39,744 nucleotides of DNA from Helicobacter pylori (GTDB taxonomy: Bacteria; Campylobacterota; Campylobacteria; Campylobacterales; Helicobacteraceae), in NCBI RefSeq assembly GCF_030062585.1, contig NZ_CP071935.1, forward strand, positions 996,996-1,036,739, in the 5' to 3' direction. The first letter of the stretch is position 1, and every line of letters starts with the position of its first letter. The notes beneath the pieces are model-generated. The model was not told the origin of the DNA and did not search any database. It saw nothing but the letters and a program-made list of their open reading frames with translations. The translations under genes were made by a program, and so were the position numbers. This document shows, one piece after another, positions 17,296 to 25,961 of this stretch.

Positions 17296-20166
17296 TTAGG
17301 CTAATTGTTTTAGAAAAAAATCTTTTAATTCCCCTTCTTTAATCCAATTATCTCTATAACGCTCCCCCACATCATCCTTATTTCCATAAAATTTTAAAAC
17401 CACTTTGATTTTGAGATTGGGATTGTCTTTGGGGTTAAAAATTTTATCTTTAAAAAGTTGATACGCATCTGCCTTATGCTCGTAATCAGTGTGTTTGCTC
17501 CCTTTAGGATCAATGAAGCAAATGATCTGCGTGCCGCCTTTTTCTAGCCAAAAGATAAAATCGGGGAAAAATTTCCTTTCTGTAGCGCCGTTGTCTATAT
17601 AAGGGATAAACAAATTGTCTAAATGCTCATCAATCTTGCTGAACGCCCAAAAATCATAGTTTTCTTGCAGCGTTTTTATCGTTTCGGTTTCTTGTAACTC
17701 TTTTAAAAAATCAATCTCACTTTCTACTTTAACCACATGCTTAAGCCAATCGCAGTTTTTGGCTTTAATGAGCGGGGTATAGTAATGCTCCTTGAGTTTT
17801 AACAGCTCGGCACCATCAACTTTGAACGTTCTGTCTTGTTTGTGTTTGTCTGTATCCAAAGGCGCATATTCTTTCACTTCTTGGATGGTTTGAATCAATT
17901 TTTCTTTTTTATCCGCCCTAACTTTAACCCTTTTAAAATGCACGATTTTCTCACTATCTAGGGCGTTAAACTCGTCTTTAGGCACTTTTTGATTAGGGTA
18001 TAGCTTGCCTTTAATTTCAGAAATCATGTAATCTAAATCTTTATAATGCCAAGTTGATACCTTTTTAAAATGCGCTGTTTGTACCATTTCTTTTAACAGC
18101 GCGTAATCTTTAGGGTCATAAATTTCATGCTTTAAAATAAAATGCTTTTCACTCATTAAATGAAAATACTCTTTTAAATCCTTAAAATTTTTTTCGCTCA
18201 TTTTAAACGAAGCGCTTGGAGAAATTTTAAGAGCGTTGGTTTGTTCTTTTCGGTAGCAAGGCACGAATAAGGCGTGTTTTATAGGCGTTTTTTCTAATTT
18301 GATTTCACGCCAAGAATCTCTATTCTCACCCTTATTTTCGCTCTCTTTTTGGAACTTTAAAATCGCTTCAAGGCTTGCATGGTTGGTGGGTATCACAAAA
18401 AGCGTTTCCAACATTGCAGCGTGTGGTTTCAAGGCTTTTTTAACGGCTTCATCTATGTCTAAATACGCTAACCTTTGGCGTTGGTTTTTGACGCTTTCAA
18501 TCCTTACGCCCCTGCCAAAAGATTGTTTCACCAATTTTTTAGCGTCATCATCAAGCCCTATATTTAAAAATAAAATCACGCTAGGCCTTGTGCTATCCCA
18601 CCCAGTGTCAAAAGTGCGAGACCCCACTAAGATATTGATACTGCTCTTATCAATCTGGCTAAAATAGCTCTCTTCTTTAAAGCTTAAATTCTTACTCACC
18701 ACCTTCACGCTCTTTAATTTTTCACAAACCCATTCGGTAATATCGCCAATTTTGATCAGGCAAAAGACTTTGTCGCTTGTGTTGAGCTTGAAAGCGATTT
18801 CTTGGTTGTTTTTAGGGTTAATAATGACTTCAATATGCCCGTTACTGGCATAAAAAACTTCTTCTTTTAAGCCTTTAAAATCCATGCTCTTTAAACTCTC
18901 TTTAAAAACCTCAATTTTATATTCTTTTTCTTTATCTTTGCCATCGCTAAAAAGGAATTCCGGATTCTTTAATTCCTCTAATAAATCCTCTTTAGCCTTT
19001 AAAAAATCGCTTCCATCGTCATTTTCAATCACGCGCGCTAAAGTTTTAAAAAAGATTTCCGCATCGCTGTTTTTAACATTCACAGAATGCGTGAACACGA
19101 GCATTAAAGGGTCGTAAAAATAGCCTTCTGTTTGATAGCGTTTTTGCATGCCCAAAAGCAATAACGCTTTTAAAAGAGCGATTTCTTTTTCCCTATCGTT
19201 TAAATCTTTCAATTCCTTAAAAGCGCTTAAATTGTTTTTCTTCAATAAAACAGACTCTTTACCATAGCCAAGTTTCACCCACTCGCCCACGCTCAAATTA
19301 TACACCGCAGTGATGAGATCGCTTTCTTCAGTGAAAGTGGCGCTGAAATTGAATAAAAACCCTTTTAAAGACAGCAGGCTAAAAATCGCCTGTCTTTTGC
19401 TCTCAGTCTTGTTTCCCTTATGCGCTTCATCTAAAATCACATAATTTTCCCCATTATCCCAACAATCCTTATAATTTAAAAGGTTTTCCTTGCTTTCTTC
19501 ATCGCTCATTAAATCCGCGCGGTAATAAAAAAGAGCGATTTTTTTCATTAAAGAATCTTTTGGAGAGTGGTAAAAATCCTTATTCTTAACGCTTTTAAGG
19601 TTTTTGAAATCAATTTGTTTGGAATAGTCCTTATTGCGGTTGTATTTTTCAATTTCTTTTTCAAATTGCTTGATCAAATTTTCATTCGCGCTAAAAAACA
19701 TGATATTTTTCTTAGGGATCAAACCCATTCTTATAGCCACGCTTAAAAGCTCTACCAGTTTGATGATGACAATCGTTTTACCGCTCCCTGTGGCCATGTA
19801 AAAGGCTAGGCGGTTGATGAAATTTTCAAAACGCACGCAATGATTTTCTACCTTAAAATGGCTCTTTAACAAAGGGTTGAGTTTCTTTTTGGCGAAATCG
19901 CAATTAGCGAATGAATAATGTTTTTGATAAAAAGCGTAAAATTCTTTTTTATTTTCTTTGAAATCTCTAAAATAAGCGACAAGCACTCTAAAAGCGTTAA
20001 TCAAAGCTTGCTGTTGGTAATCTAAAAGCTCCTTATTGCTATCAAAGCTTTTAAAGTCTAACATTTCTAACGGCTCATTAATCTCGTTAGCGTTCAATTC
20101 CTCTTCAGCGAGTTTTTGAGCGACAAAAATTTCATTATTTCTTACTTCTTGTTTTTTCTTTGCCAT
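17296..20166 (-). CDS. res: Type III restriction subunit Res (second system)
   Basis: This 956-residue helicase-nuclease works with the Mod encoded just upstream. Walker A ATGSGKT is at 125-131. DEAH follows in VILDEAHKGNK, with motif III SATF, then TFDTGWDSTRPS and motif VI QSFGRGVRIE. The C-terminal nuclease is seen as FFPDFIFWL then FIDPKG, where D-P-K would be the DxK half of the PD-(D/E)xK site. No homopolymer tract interrupts the gene, so it appears intact. A strong GGAGG precedes the ATG (minus strand, near 20171-20175). It differs greatly in sequence from the first Res at 2124-4666. The gene converges on mreC with a 50-bp gap. Confidence 0.93.
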   Translation of the reverse strand: MAKKKQEVRNNEIFVAQKLAEEELNANEINEPLEMLDFKSFDSNKELLDYQQQALINAFRVLVAYFRDFKENKKEFYAFYQKHYSFANCDFAKKKLNPLLKSHFKVENHCVRFENFINRLAFYMATGSGKTIVIIKLVELLSVAIRMGLIPKKNIMFFSANENLIKQFEKEIEKYNRNKDYSKQIDFKNLKSVKNKDFYHSPKDSLMKKIALFYYRADLMSDEESKENLLNYKDCWDNGENYVILDEAHKGNKTESKRQAIFSLLSLKGFLFNFSATFTEESDLITAVYNLSVGEWVKLGYGKESVLLKKNNLSAFKELKDLNDREKEIALLKALLLLGMQKRYQTEGYFYDPLMLVFTHSVNVKNSDAEIFFKTLARVIENDDGSDFLKAKEDLLEELKNPEFLFSDGKDKEKEYKIEVFKESLKSMDFKGLKEEVFYASNGHIEVIINPKNNQEIAFKLNTSDKVFCLIKIGDITEWVCEKLKSVKVVSKNLSFKEESYFSQIDKSSINILVGSRTFDTGWDSTRPSVILFLNIGLDDDAKKLVKQSFGRGVRIESVKNQRQRLAYLDIDEAVKKALKPHAAMLETLFVIPTNHASLEAILKFQKESENKGENRDSWREIKLEKTPIKHALFVPCYRKEQTNALKISPSASFKMSEKNFKDLKEYFHLMSEKHFILKHEIYDPKDYALLKEMVQTAHFKKVSTWHYKDLDYMISEIKGKLYPNQKVPKDEFNALDSEKIVHFKRVKVRADKKEKLIQTIQEVKEYAPLDTDKHKQDRTFKVDGAELLKLKEHYYTPLIKAKNCDWLKHVVKVESEIDFLKELQETETIKTLQENYDFWAFSKIDEHLDNLFIPYIDNGATERKFFPDFIFWLEKGGTQIICFIDPKGSKHTDYEHKADAYQLFKDKIFNPKDNPNLKIKVVLKFYGNKDDVGERYRDNWIKEGELKDFFLKQLA

Positions 20167-20175
20167 TATGCCTCC

Positions 20176-22659
20176 TTACCAAATGAGCGCTTCTTTTAAG
20201 GCTTTTAAAATCTCTACTTCTTTATCATTCCCTTTAAATTTCACCACCTTTTCATTAAAAAACTCCACTTTCAGCCCCCATAAATTTTCCAAAGTCTCTT
20301 TAATATCCACGCCCATTTTTTCTAGCGCGTTTAAATTGAGCGTGTAAGATTCGTTTTTGCATCCCACTAAATCGCTGTATTGTTCATCATAAGCTAAGGG
20401 TTTGTCATTGTCTTCATACTTGATTTTTCTTAAAATCTCTTCATAGCTTTCCAATGCATAAACTTTCACCACCCCACCTCCATTAAATTCTTTAGCCGCA
20501 CCGCTTTTAAAACCGCCTATAACCTTTTTAAGGCGAGGCAAAATCACGCTGTCAAAATGCTCCCCCATTTCAATACCGATATACTTTCTCTTAAGCTTAT
20601 GAGCCACCGCGCAAGTCGTCCCGCTCCCAGCAAAAAAGTCTAACACGAGATCGTTTTCTTGGGTAGAGATTTCTATAATTCTTGAAATTAGGGCTTCTGG
20701 TTTGGGGGTGTCAAAAAGTTTAGTTCCATTAAAAAGGGCTAAAATTTCTTTAGTTGCTTCTGTCGTAGTGCCATACTCTGTAAAAATTGTGCGTGTTTTA
20801 ATTACTTTTTTCGCATTTTTGATTTCATCATAATAAATTACTTCATAAGGGATTAAACGCCCTTTAGAATTTTCTTGCCAAAAAATATGTTCGCTATCCA
20901 AATTTTCAGGTTTTTTCCGCCAACGCCCCTCTTCACCATTAGGGGCTATAGGGTAAAAATCGTTACCATTTGGATCTTTAATGGAATAATATAAGCTAGG
21001 TGCATCAGCTTTTAAAGCTCCAGCTCCCCATTTTTCAAGTTTTAGAATTTTAGCTTGTTTGCCATTGATAGTTTTATTGAAGTCTTGTATATCATGGTCT
21101 ATTTCTGTATCAATAATAGTGAATTTTTCTTTTTGATAGCACAAAATATACTCATGCTCTTTTGCAAAATTTTCACTATCTTGACTACCGCCTTTTTTCT
21201 TTTGCCATATCAAGTTCGCTACAAAGTTATCACCCCCCCCCCCCCCATTAAAGACTTCGTCCATGAGCGCTTTACAATAAGCCTGTTCATTATCATCAAT
21301 GCTCACAAACATTACGCCTTTATCATTCAAAAGCTTGTGCGCAAGCTCTAAGCGGTTTTCCATCATAGTAAGCCAACTGGAGCGTTTGAAATTATCCGCA
21401 TAAATAAATTCATTGTTTTGCGTGTTGTAAGGCGGATCAATATAAATGCAATCAATTTTTTCTTTATAGCGGTTTTTGAGAGAGTTTAGGGCTTGGTAGT
21501 TTTCGCTTTTAATGAGCGTGCCGTTGATTTCATCTTCATTGAATAAGCTTTTAACCTCTTCTTCTAAATCTTTAAAATAAAGAGTGTCTAGGGGCAAGAA
21601 CTCGTTTTCTAAAAGATTGTCTGCGATCTCTAAATTCAAGTCTTGCCATTCTTTAACTTGTTTGGGGTAGTTTGGGTGGCTTGTGATTTTATTCAAATCG
21701 TAGTTTTTGGCTTTTAATTTATCCAAGCTTACAATGAAATGCGAGTTTAACACAAAGCGGGGTTTGTTCCAAATCTTACAAAGTTCGTTTTCAAATTCGC
21801 TCACTAATGAAATCACTTCTAAAGCCACTTCTTTAATAGTATTGATCTCATTAAGGCGTTTGTGATCAAATGCAGTCATTTCTTTAAAAAGGTATTCAAA
21901 CAGATACAAATCCAACTGCTCTTTTAAAAACCCTAGCGCGTTTTTATGGATGAAATAATCCATGCTGCCTTGTTTTTTGAATTTCACCAACGCTTTTTTT
22001 AACACTTCTTCATCAAGTTTGACGCCTTGATTGGAGCATTCTTTTAGGATTTCATTCGTTTTGGTTTGAGTCCCCTTGCTGCTGAGCGTAACGCTAAAAT
22101 TCAGGGTGTTAGTTTTTGTGTCTGTATCTTTACTATAATTTTTTAAATCAAAGACTAAATCCACTTTTTCATTATATTTTTTGCTTTCTAGTGAAGAAGC
22201 GTCAAAGTTAAAAAGAATGCCCTCTAATTCAAAGCAAAAATCCTTATAAATCGTTTCGCTTTTCACGTAATAGAGATCTTTGGTTTTATAAAATAAAGCG
22301 GTGTCTTTTTTAAGGGAGCATTTTTCATAATCGCTTTTGGTATAAAGGCTGTCATAAAGGGGCGTGTCGTTGAAATAAATCCCTCCATTAGCGCTGAAAT
22401 AACGCTTGAAAAAGCTATAGAGTTTGTCAAACAATTCTTCTTTGAGATCGTTGTTATCTTGGCATTTTGAATCAATGAGTTTTTTTAATTTTTGTTTTTT
22501 ATGGTGGTAATACTGGCTTTTAGCCTTCATGAGGTTGATCATGCCGTTTTTCACCGCTTTAGGGCTAGGATCTAAAAGGCTTTCTGGCTGGTCTTCAACC
22601 TTAACGCCTATAAAAAGGTTTTCTAAAACTTCATAAAATTGCGCTTCGTTCGTTTTCAT
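20176..22659 (-). CDS. mod: Type III methyltransferase Mod (second system), phase-variable, ON (G14)
   Basis: This Mod has 827 residues. A long N-terminal region (about 1-380) is specific to this subfamily. Motif IV DPPYN is at 408-412, the G-tract encodes five glycines at 472-476 (EVFNGGGGGDNF), the recognition region lies at about 485-655, and motif I DFFAGSGT follows. The coding-strand G14 (plus 21233-21246) keeps the frame open, whereas thirteen or fifteen G would truncate the protein before motif I and abolish SAM binding. This corresponds in position to an H. pylori gene split in a reference genome at the same type of tract. The res gene follows nine bases after the stop. A 62-bp fragment of this gene reappears at 25825. 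Confidence 0.93.
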   Translation of the reverse strand: MKTNEAQFYEVLENLFIGVKVEDQPESLLDPSPKAVKNGMINLMKAKSQYYHHKKQKLKKLIDSKCQDNNDLKEELFDKLYSFFKRYFSANGGIYFNDTPLYDSLYTKSDYEKCSLKKDTALFYKTKDLYYVKSETIYKDFCFELEGILFNFDASSLESKKYNEKVDLVFDLKNYSKDTDTKTNTLNFSVTLSSKGTQTKTNEILKECSNQGVKLDEEVLKKALVKFKKQGSMDYFIHKNALGFLKEQLDLYLFEYLFKEMTAFDHKRLNEINTIKEVALEVISLVSEFENELCKIWNKPRFVLNSHFIVSLDKLKAKNYDLNKITSHPNYPKQVKEWQDLNLEIADNLLENEFLPLDTLYFKDLEEEVKSLFNEDEINGTLIKSENYQALNSLKNRYKEKIDCIYIDPPYNTQNNEFIYADNFKRSSWLTMMENRLELAHKLLNDKGVMFVSIDDNEQAYCKALMDEVFNGGGGGDNFVANLIWQKKKGGSQDSENFAKEHEYILCYQKEKFTIIDTEIDHDIQDFNKTINGKQAKILKLEKWGAGALKADAPSLYYSIKDPNGNDFYPIAPNGEEGRWRKKPENLDSEHIFWQENSKGRLIPYEVIYYDEIKNAKKVIKTRTIFTEYGTTTEATKEILALFNGTKLFDTPKPEALISRIIEISTQENDLVLDFFAGSGTTCAVAHKLKRKYIGIEMGEHFDSVILPRLKKVIGGFKSGAAKEFNGGGVVKVYALESYEEILRKIKYEDNDKPLAYDEQYSDLVGCKNESYTLNLNALEKMGVDIKETLENLWGLKVEFFNEKVVKFKGNDKEVEILKALKEALIW
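21233..21246 (-). repeat. G14/C14 homopolymer, slippage switch of the second mod
   Basis: Fourteen consecutive C on the plus strand (G on the coding strand) encode four Gly codons and the first two bases of GGT. Length 14 is in frame; 11 or 17 would also be. Confidence 0.95.
22288..22350. repeat. Left copy of duplicated mod segment
   Basis: This part of the mod coding region is repeated at 25825-25886 in the same orientation, with one single-base deletion and two substitutions. It marks the outer edge of the duplicated target around the type IIS island. Confidence 0.9.
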
Positions 22660-22710
22660 TATAACGCTCCTTAAAAATATGGAAAGTATTATAACAAAGC
22701 CCGCTCATTA

Positions 22711-22777
22711 AGCGCTACAATACCCCCATGCAAAAAAAGATTTTTTTACTAGAAGACGACTACCTTTTAAGCGAGAG
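22711..22777. repeat. Left copy of 67-bp perfect direct repeat (crdR promoter and 5' end)
   Basis: The 67 bases from AGCGCTACAATA to GCGAGAG are identical to 25895-25961. They contain a -10-like TACAAT and the first 16 codons of crdR. Together with the copied mod piece they flank the type IIS island. Confidence 0.95.
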
Positions 22778-22808
22778 CGTTAGGGAGTTTGGCTTGTTGA
22801 AAATTTAG
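22728..22808 (+). pseudogene. Truncated 5' remnant of crdR
   Basis: The frame begins [17 protein letters not shown], exactly as crdR at 25912, then diverges after the 67-bp repeat and ends at TAG 22806-22808 (26 residues). The response-regulator acidic pocket residues are present but the phospho-acceptor is absent, so it cannot act as a receiver. It is the scar left when the island entered between mod and crdR. Confidence 0.9.
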
Positions 22809-22905
22809 ATTGCCTTGACTGACTCATTTTTTAAAATACCCCTATTTCATTGTAAAATTCTTTCATGCAAAACCCATTGGAATTTAATAAAAGGTAAAAA
22901 TAAGA

Positions 22906-23769
22906 TTGAATATCAATAAAGTGTTTTATCACAGCAGCACCAACATGCATGAAGTGCCAGATAATAGCGTGGATTTGATCATCACAAGCCCGCCTTATTT
23001 CAACATTAAAGATTACGCAAAAAACGGCACACAAGATTTACAGCATTCAGCCCAACATGTTGAAGATTTAGGGGCGTTAGAAAAATATGAAGATTATCTT
23101 TTAGGTCTTTTAAAAGTTTGGCTTGAGTGCTACAGAGCGCTAAAACCCAATGGTAAGTTATGCATTAATGTGCCTTTAATGCCCATGCTTAAAAAGGTTT
23201 TAAACACGCACTATAACCGCCATATTTTTGATTTGCATGCTGATATTCAACACTCCATTTTGCATGATTTAAACAACACGCTAGAAAACAAGCCTAAAAT
23301 GTTCTTACTAGATGTCTATATTTGGAAACGCGCAAATCCTACTAAAAGATTGATGTTTGGGAGCTACCCTTATCCTAGAAATTTTTATGCGCAAAATACT
23401 ATAGAATTTATCGGCGTGTTTGTCAAAGACGGCAAGCCCAAACAACCCACAGAAGAACAAAAAGAACAAAGCCAATTGACTCAAGAGGAATGGGTGGAAT
23501 TTACCAAACAAATTTGGGAAATCCCAATCCCTAATAAAAACGATATTGCTTTTGGCAAGCATGCGGCTTTAATGCCGGCTGAATTAGCAAGGCGTTTGAT
23601 TAGGTTGTATAGTTGCGTGGGCGATGTGGTGCTAGATCCATTTAGCGGGAGCGGGACAACCTTAAGGGAAGCAAAACTTTTAAAAAGAAATTTTATAGGT
23701 TATGAACTCTATGAAAATTATAAGCCCTTGATTGAGCAAAAATTAGGAAACTTGTTTGATTTTGAATAA
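22906..23769 (+). CDS. Type IIS methyltransferase, N4-cytosine type (M2.HpyAII-like)
   Basis: This 287-residue beta-class amino-methyltransferase has motif IV SPPY at residues 28-31, a signature more often seen in N4-cytosine enzymes. Motif I is near the C-terminus as DPFSGSGTT. In H. pylori the first gene of the MboII-like HpyAII system is known to methylate cytosine in TCTTC, and gene order matches that system. The start is TTG 22906; an upstream ATG at 22864 opens only ten codons. It overlaps the next methyltransferase by 14 bases. Specificity is inferred from family and order, not read from the sequence. Confidence 0.82.
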   Translation: MNINKVFYHSSTNMHEVPDNSVDLIITSPPYFNIKDYAKNGTQDLQHSAQHVEDLGALEKYEDYLLGLLKVWLECYRALKPNGKLCINVPLMPMLKKVLNTHYNRHIFDLHADIQHSILHDLNNTLENKPKMFLLDVYIWKRANPTKRLMFGSYPYPRNFYAQNTIEFIGVFVKDGKPKQPTEEQKEQSQLTQEEWVEFTKQIWEIPIPNKNDIAFGKHAALMPAELARRLIRLYSCVGDVVLDPFSGSGTTLREAKLLKRNFIGYELYENYKPLIEQKLGNLFDFE

Positions 23770-24538
23770 GATTTATATAGAAGATGTTTTCACATTCTTA
23801 GACAAACTAGAAGATAAAAGCGTTGATTTAGCCATTATTGATCCCCCCTACAATCTTAAAATTGCTTCATGGGATAGTTTTAAAAATGATGAAGAGTTTT
23901 TAACATTTTCTTACGCTTGGATTGATAAAGTGCTGCCCAAACTTAAAGACACAGGGAGTTTTTATATCTTTAACACCCCTTTTAATTGCGCTTTATTTTT
24001 AGCGTATTTGTGCCAAAAAAAAGCGCATTTTTTAAATTTTATCACTTGGGTTAAAAAAGATGGGTTTGCCAACGCCAAAAAGCGTTATAACCATGCACAA
24101 GAAAGCATTTTATTTTATAGCATGCACAAGAAAAACTACACTTTTAATGCCGATGAGATTCGCATCGCTTATGAATCCACCGAACGCATCAAACATGCTC
24201 AAAGTAAGGGGATTTTAAAGAACAACAAACGCTGGTTCCCTAACCCTAAGGGCAAATTATGCCTTGATGTGTGGGAAATCACTTCACAAAGGCATGTTGA
24301 AAAAGAGAAGGGTAAAATCCTTAAGCCCAAACACCCTAGCATTAAACCTAAAGCGCTCATTGAACGCATGATAAAGGCTAGCTCTCACAAAAACGATTTG
24401 ATTTTAGATTTGTTTAGTGGCAGTGGCATGATTAGCTTAGTGGCTAAAAGTTTGGGGCGTAATTTTATAGGGTGTGAAACCCATGCTGAATACGTGCATG
24501 AGGGTTTGGAAATGTTTAAGTATAATGAATACAAATAA
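23756..24538 (+). CDS. Type IIS methyltransferase, N6-adenine type (M1.HpyAII-like)
   Basis: This 260-residue protein has motif IV DPPYN at 29-33 and C-terminal motif I LDLFSGSGM, the beta-class arrangement of an adenine methyltransferase. As the partner of the SPPY enzyme it would protect the GAAGA strand of the asymmetric MboII-type site while its neighbour protects TCTTC. It starts at a TTG (23756, or a second TTG at 23762) inside the end of the preceding gene, so translation is probably coupled. The HNH nuclease starts 15 bases after the stop. Confidence 0.82.
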   Translation: MILNKIYIEDVFTFLDKLEDKSVDLAIIDPPYNLKIASWDSFKNDEEFLTFSYAWIDKVLPKLKDTGSFYIFNTPFNCALFLAYLCQKKAHFLNFITWVKKDGFANAKKRYNHAQESILFYSMHKKNYTFNADEIRIAYESTERIKHAQSKGILKNNKRWFPNPKGKLCLDVWEITSQRHVEKEKGKILKPKHPSIKPKALIERMIKASSHKNDLILDLFSGSGMISLVAKSLGRNFIGCETHAEYVHEGLEMFKYNEYK

Positions 24539-24553
24539 AAAAGGATATTTAAC

Positions 24554-25825
24554 ATGCCAAAATTAGAAAAAATTTTGCTAGAAATCATGCAGCTTGACCC
24601 TAGCAAAGAGTGTTTGAAATTCTTGGCTAATCGCATAAAAAGCTCTGATTATAGGGGCTTGCATTTATCCCAACACAATCGTTACGATCAAAATAAGATT
24701 AAAACCATTATTCAAGCTATTTTCAATGAAGTGGGAGAGGATTTTTTGCAAATCCGCACCACCGATATGAGCAAACGCCCTAGCAATATCATAGGCGAAG
24801 AGGTTTATGCAAAAGTGGTTGATAATATCTGTAAGTCTGAAATGCCTCAAGATAATTTAGGAAAAAAGAATCAAGTAACCCAAGATAGCTTGAGAAAAAA
24901 TCTTTTTGTAGATATGCATAGAATGGGGTTGATTGAGCGATACAATAAAAATAAGGAATCTACAAACCCCTACATTCAAAGCAATATTAAATATATCAGT
25001 TTAACTCCCTTATCTATAGAATTTTTAAACGCACAAGATTTGTTAAGAAAAAATTTTTGTTACACGCAAGCTTTAGAAAATCTTTTAAAAGGTTTTGGAG
25101 CAGAATGCAGAGAGATAATGATAGAGCTTGACAATCATTATTTAGACATTGAAGAAATGATGTTTTTTGTTACATTTTTAAATATTGAAAATTTTACTAG
25201 AAGTGAAATTATAGAATATGTTAGAGAGTATAGGAGTTTAAGCCGTATCCAAAAAGAAAAGTTAAAAGAGTTGGTGCAAAATTATTGCAATCCTAACCAT
25301 TTTAATGGGAATAAGTTAGAAAAGAGAGATTATCATAATTGGAAAAATCAAGCCCAACAAATTTTTAGCTTGCTAGAACAAAGCGTGTTTTTTGAAACCA
25401 ATAAAGAGAGGCTTATTTTAAAAACGCTCAATGAAGAAAGCAAACAAAACGATAAAAAGCTCAAACGCTCCATTAAAGAAAAAGCCCTTTATTTTGAAAA
25501 ACATGGCGTAAAAAAAGAAAAGGGCTTTGAATTGCATCATATTGTGCCTTTATGTTTGGCTCGCTCTATAGAAGAGTTTGATCTTTTGGATAAATGGGAA
25601 AATTTAATCTATATTGACGCTTTTAACCATGCGAAAATATCTCAAACGCAAAATAAACATATTTGTTTGTATTTTGAAAATTGCGATGTGATTTTATCTA
25701 AAGGCTTAAAAGAAGAACAAGAAAGCCTTTATTTTACTTATGTTGAAAATGTGTTATATAAACTTGATTTACAAAATATCATGCTGAAATACAATAAAGA
25801 TTTATTGCATTCTAAAAACGGCTGA
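24554..25825 (+). CDS. Type IIS restriction endonuclease with HNH motif (R.HpyAII/MboII-like)
   Basis: This 423-residue protein has a C-terminal HNH signature: ELHHIVPLCLA with the paired His at 328-329, then NLIYIDAFNHAKIS supplying the Asn and final His. The N-terminal part (about 1-160) includes repeated helical sequence and probably provides recognition of the GAAGA site. It is the third gene of the two-methyltransferase island, with AAAGGA a few bases before ATG. Codon use is AT-rich compared with adjacent housekeeping genes, consistent with transfer. Its stop codon touches the right-hand duplicated mod fragment, so the island ends exactly with this gene. Confidence 0.8.
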   Translation: MPKLEKILLEIMQLDPSKECLKFLANRIKSSDYRGLHLSQHNRYDQNKIKTIIQAIFNEVGEDFLQIRTTDMSKRPSNIIGEEVYAKVVDNICKSEMPQDNLGKKNQVTQDSLRKNLFVDMHRMGLIERYNKNKESTNPYIQSNIKYISLTPLSIEFLNAQDLLRKNFCYTQALENLLKGFGAECREIMIELDNHYLDIEEMMFFVTFLNIENFTRSEIIEYVREYRSLSRIQKEKLKELVQNYCNPNHFNGNKLEKRDYHNWKNQAQQIFSLLEQSVFFETNKERLILKTLNEESKQNDKKLKRSIKEKALYFEKHGVKKEKGFELHHIVPLCLARSIEEFDLLDKWENLIYIDAFNHAKISQTQNKHICLYFENCDVILSKGLKEEQESLYFTYVENVLYKLDLQNIMLKYNKDLLHSKNG

Positions 25826-25886
25826 TAAAATAAAGCGGTGTCTTTTTAAGGGAGCGTTTTTCATGATCGCTTTTGGTATAAAGGCT
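25825..25886. repeat. Right copy of duplicated mod segment (pseudogene fragment)
   Basis: Sixty-two bases match mod bases 22288-22350 except for one missing T and two A/G substitutions. An eight-base junction (25887-25894) then joins it to the crdR repeat, so about 360 bp corresponding to 22351-22710 have been lost from this copy. Confidence 0.9.
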
Positions 25887-25894
25887 ATAGAATT

Positions 25895-25961
25895 AGCGCT
25901 ACAATACCCCCATGCAAAAAAAGATTTTTTTACTAGAAGACGACTACCTTTTAAGCGAGAG
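25895..25961. repeat. Right copy of 67-bp perfect direct repeat
   Basis: Identical to 22711-22777. This copy is attached to the complete crdR gene. Confidence 0.95.
25900..25905 (+). promoter_or_regulatory. -10-like TACAAT immediately upstream of crdR
   Basis: TACAAT ends six bases before the crdR ATG. No Shine-Dalgarno sequence precedes the ATG (the spacer is a short C run). If this hexamer is used, transcription would begin at or near the ATG, giving a leaderless mRNA. An upstream promoter inside the duplicated mod fragment is the alternative. Confidence 0.4.

Larger units (their letters stand above)
22778..25824 (+). mobile_element. Inserted MboII-like type IIS R-M island with target duplication
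   Basis: About 3.05 kb holding M (N4C), M (N6A) and HNH nuclease is bounded by duplicated host DNA: mod and crdR sequence on both sides in the same orientation. No transposase, integrase or terminal inverted repeat is visible. This structure matches the insertion with long target duplication described for restriction-modification genes in H. pylori genome comparisons. Without the island the mod and crdR genes would be adjacent and divergent. Confidence 0.8.

Noticed and set aside
21055-21351. Plus-strand ORF of 98 codons across the C14 tract
   Set aside because: It is antisense to mod, which has clear catalytic motifs. The opposite frame is open only because of T-rich antisense codons.
22778-25824. 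Insertion sequence or transposon carrying the type IIS genes
   Set aside because: No transposase, integrase or terminal inverted repeats were seen. The flanking repeats are duplicated host genes rather than element ends.
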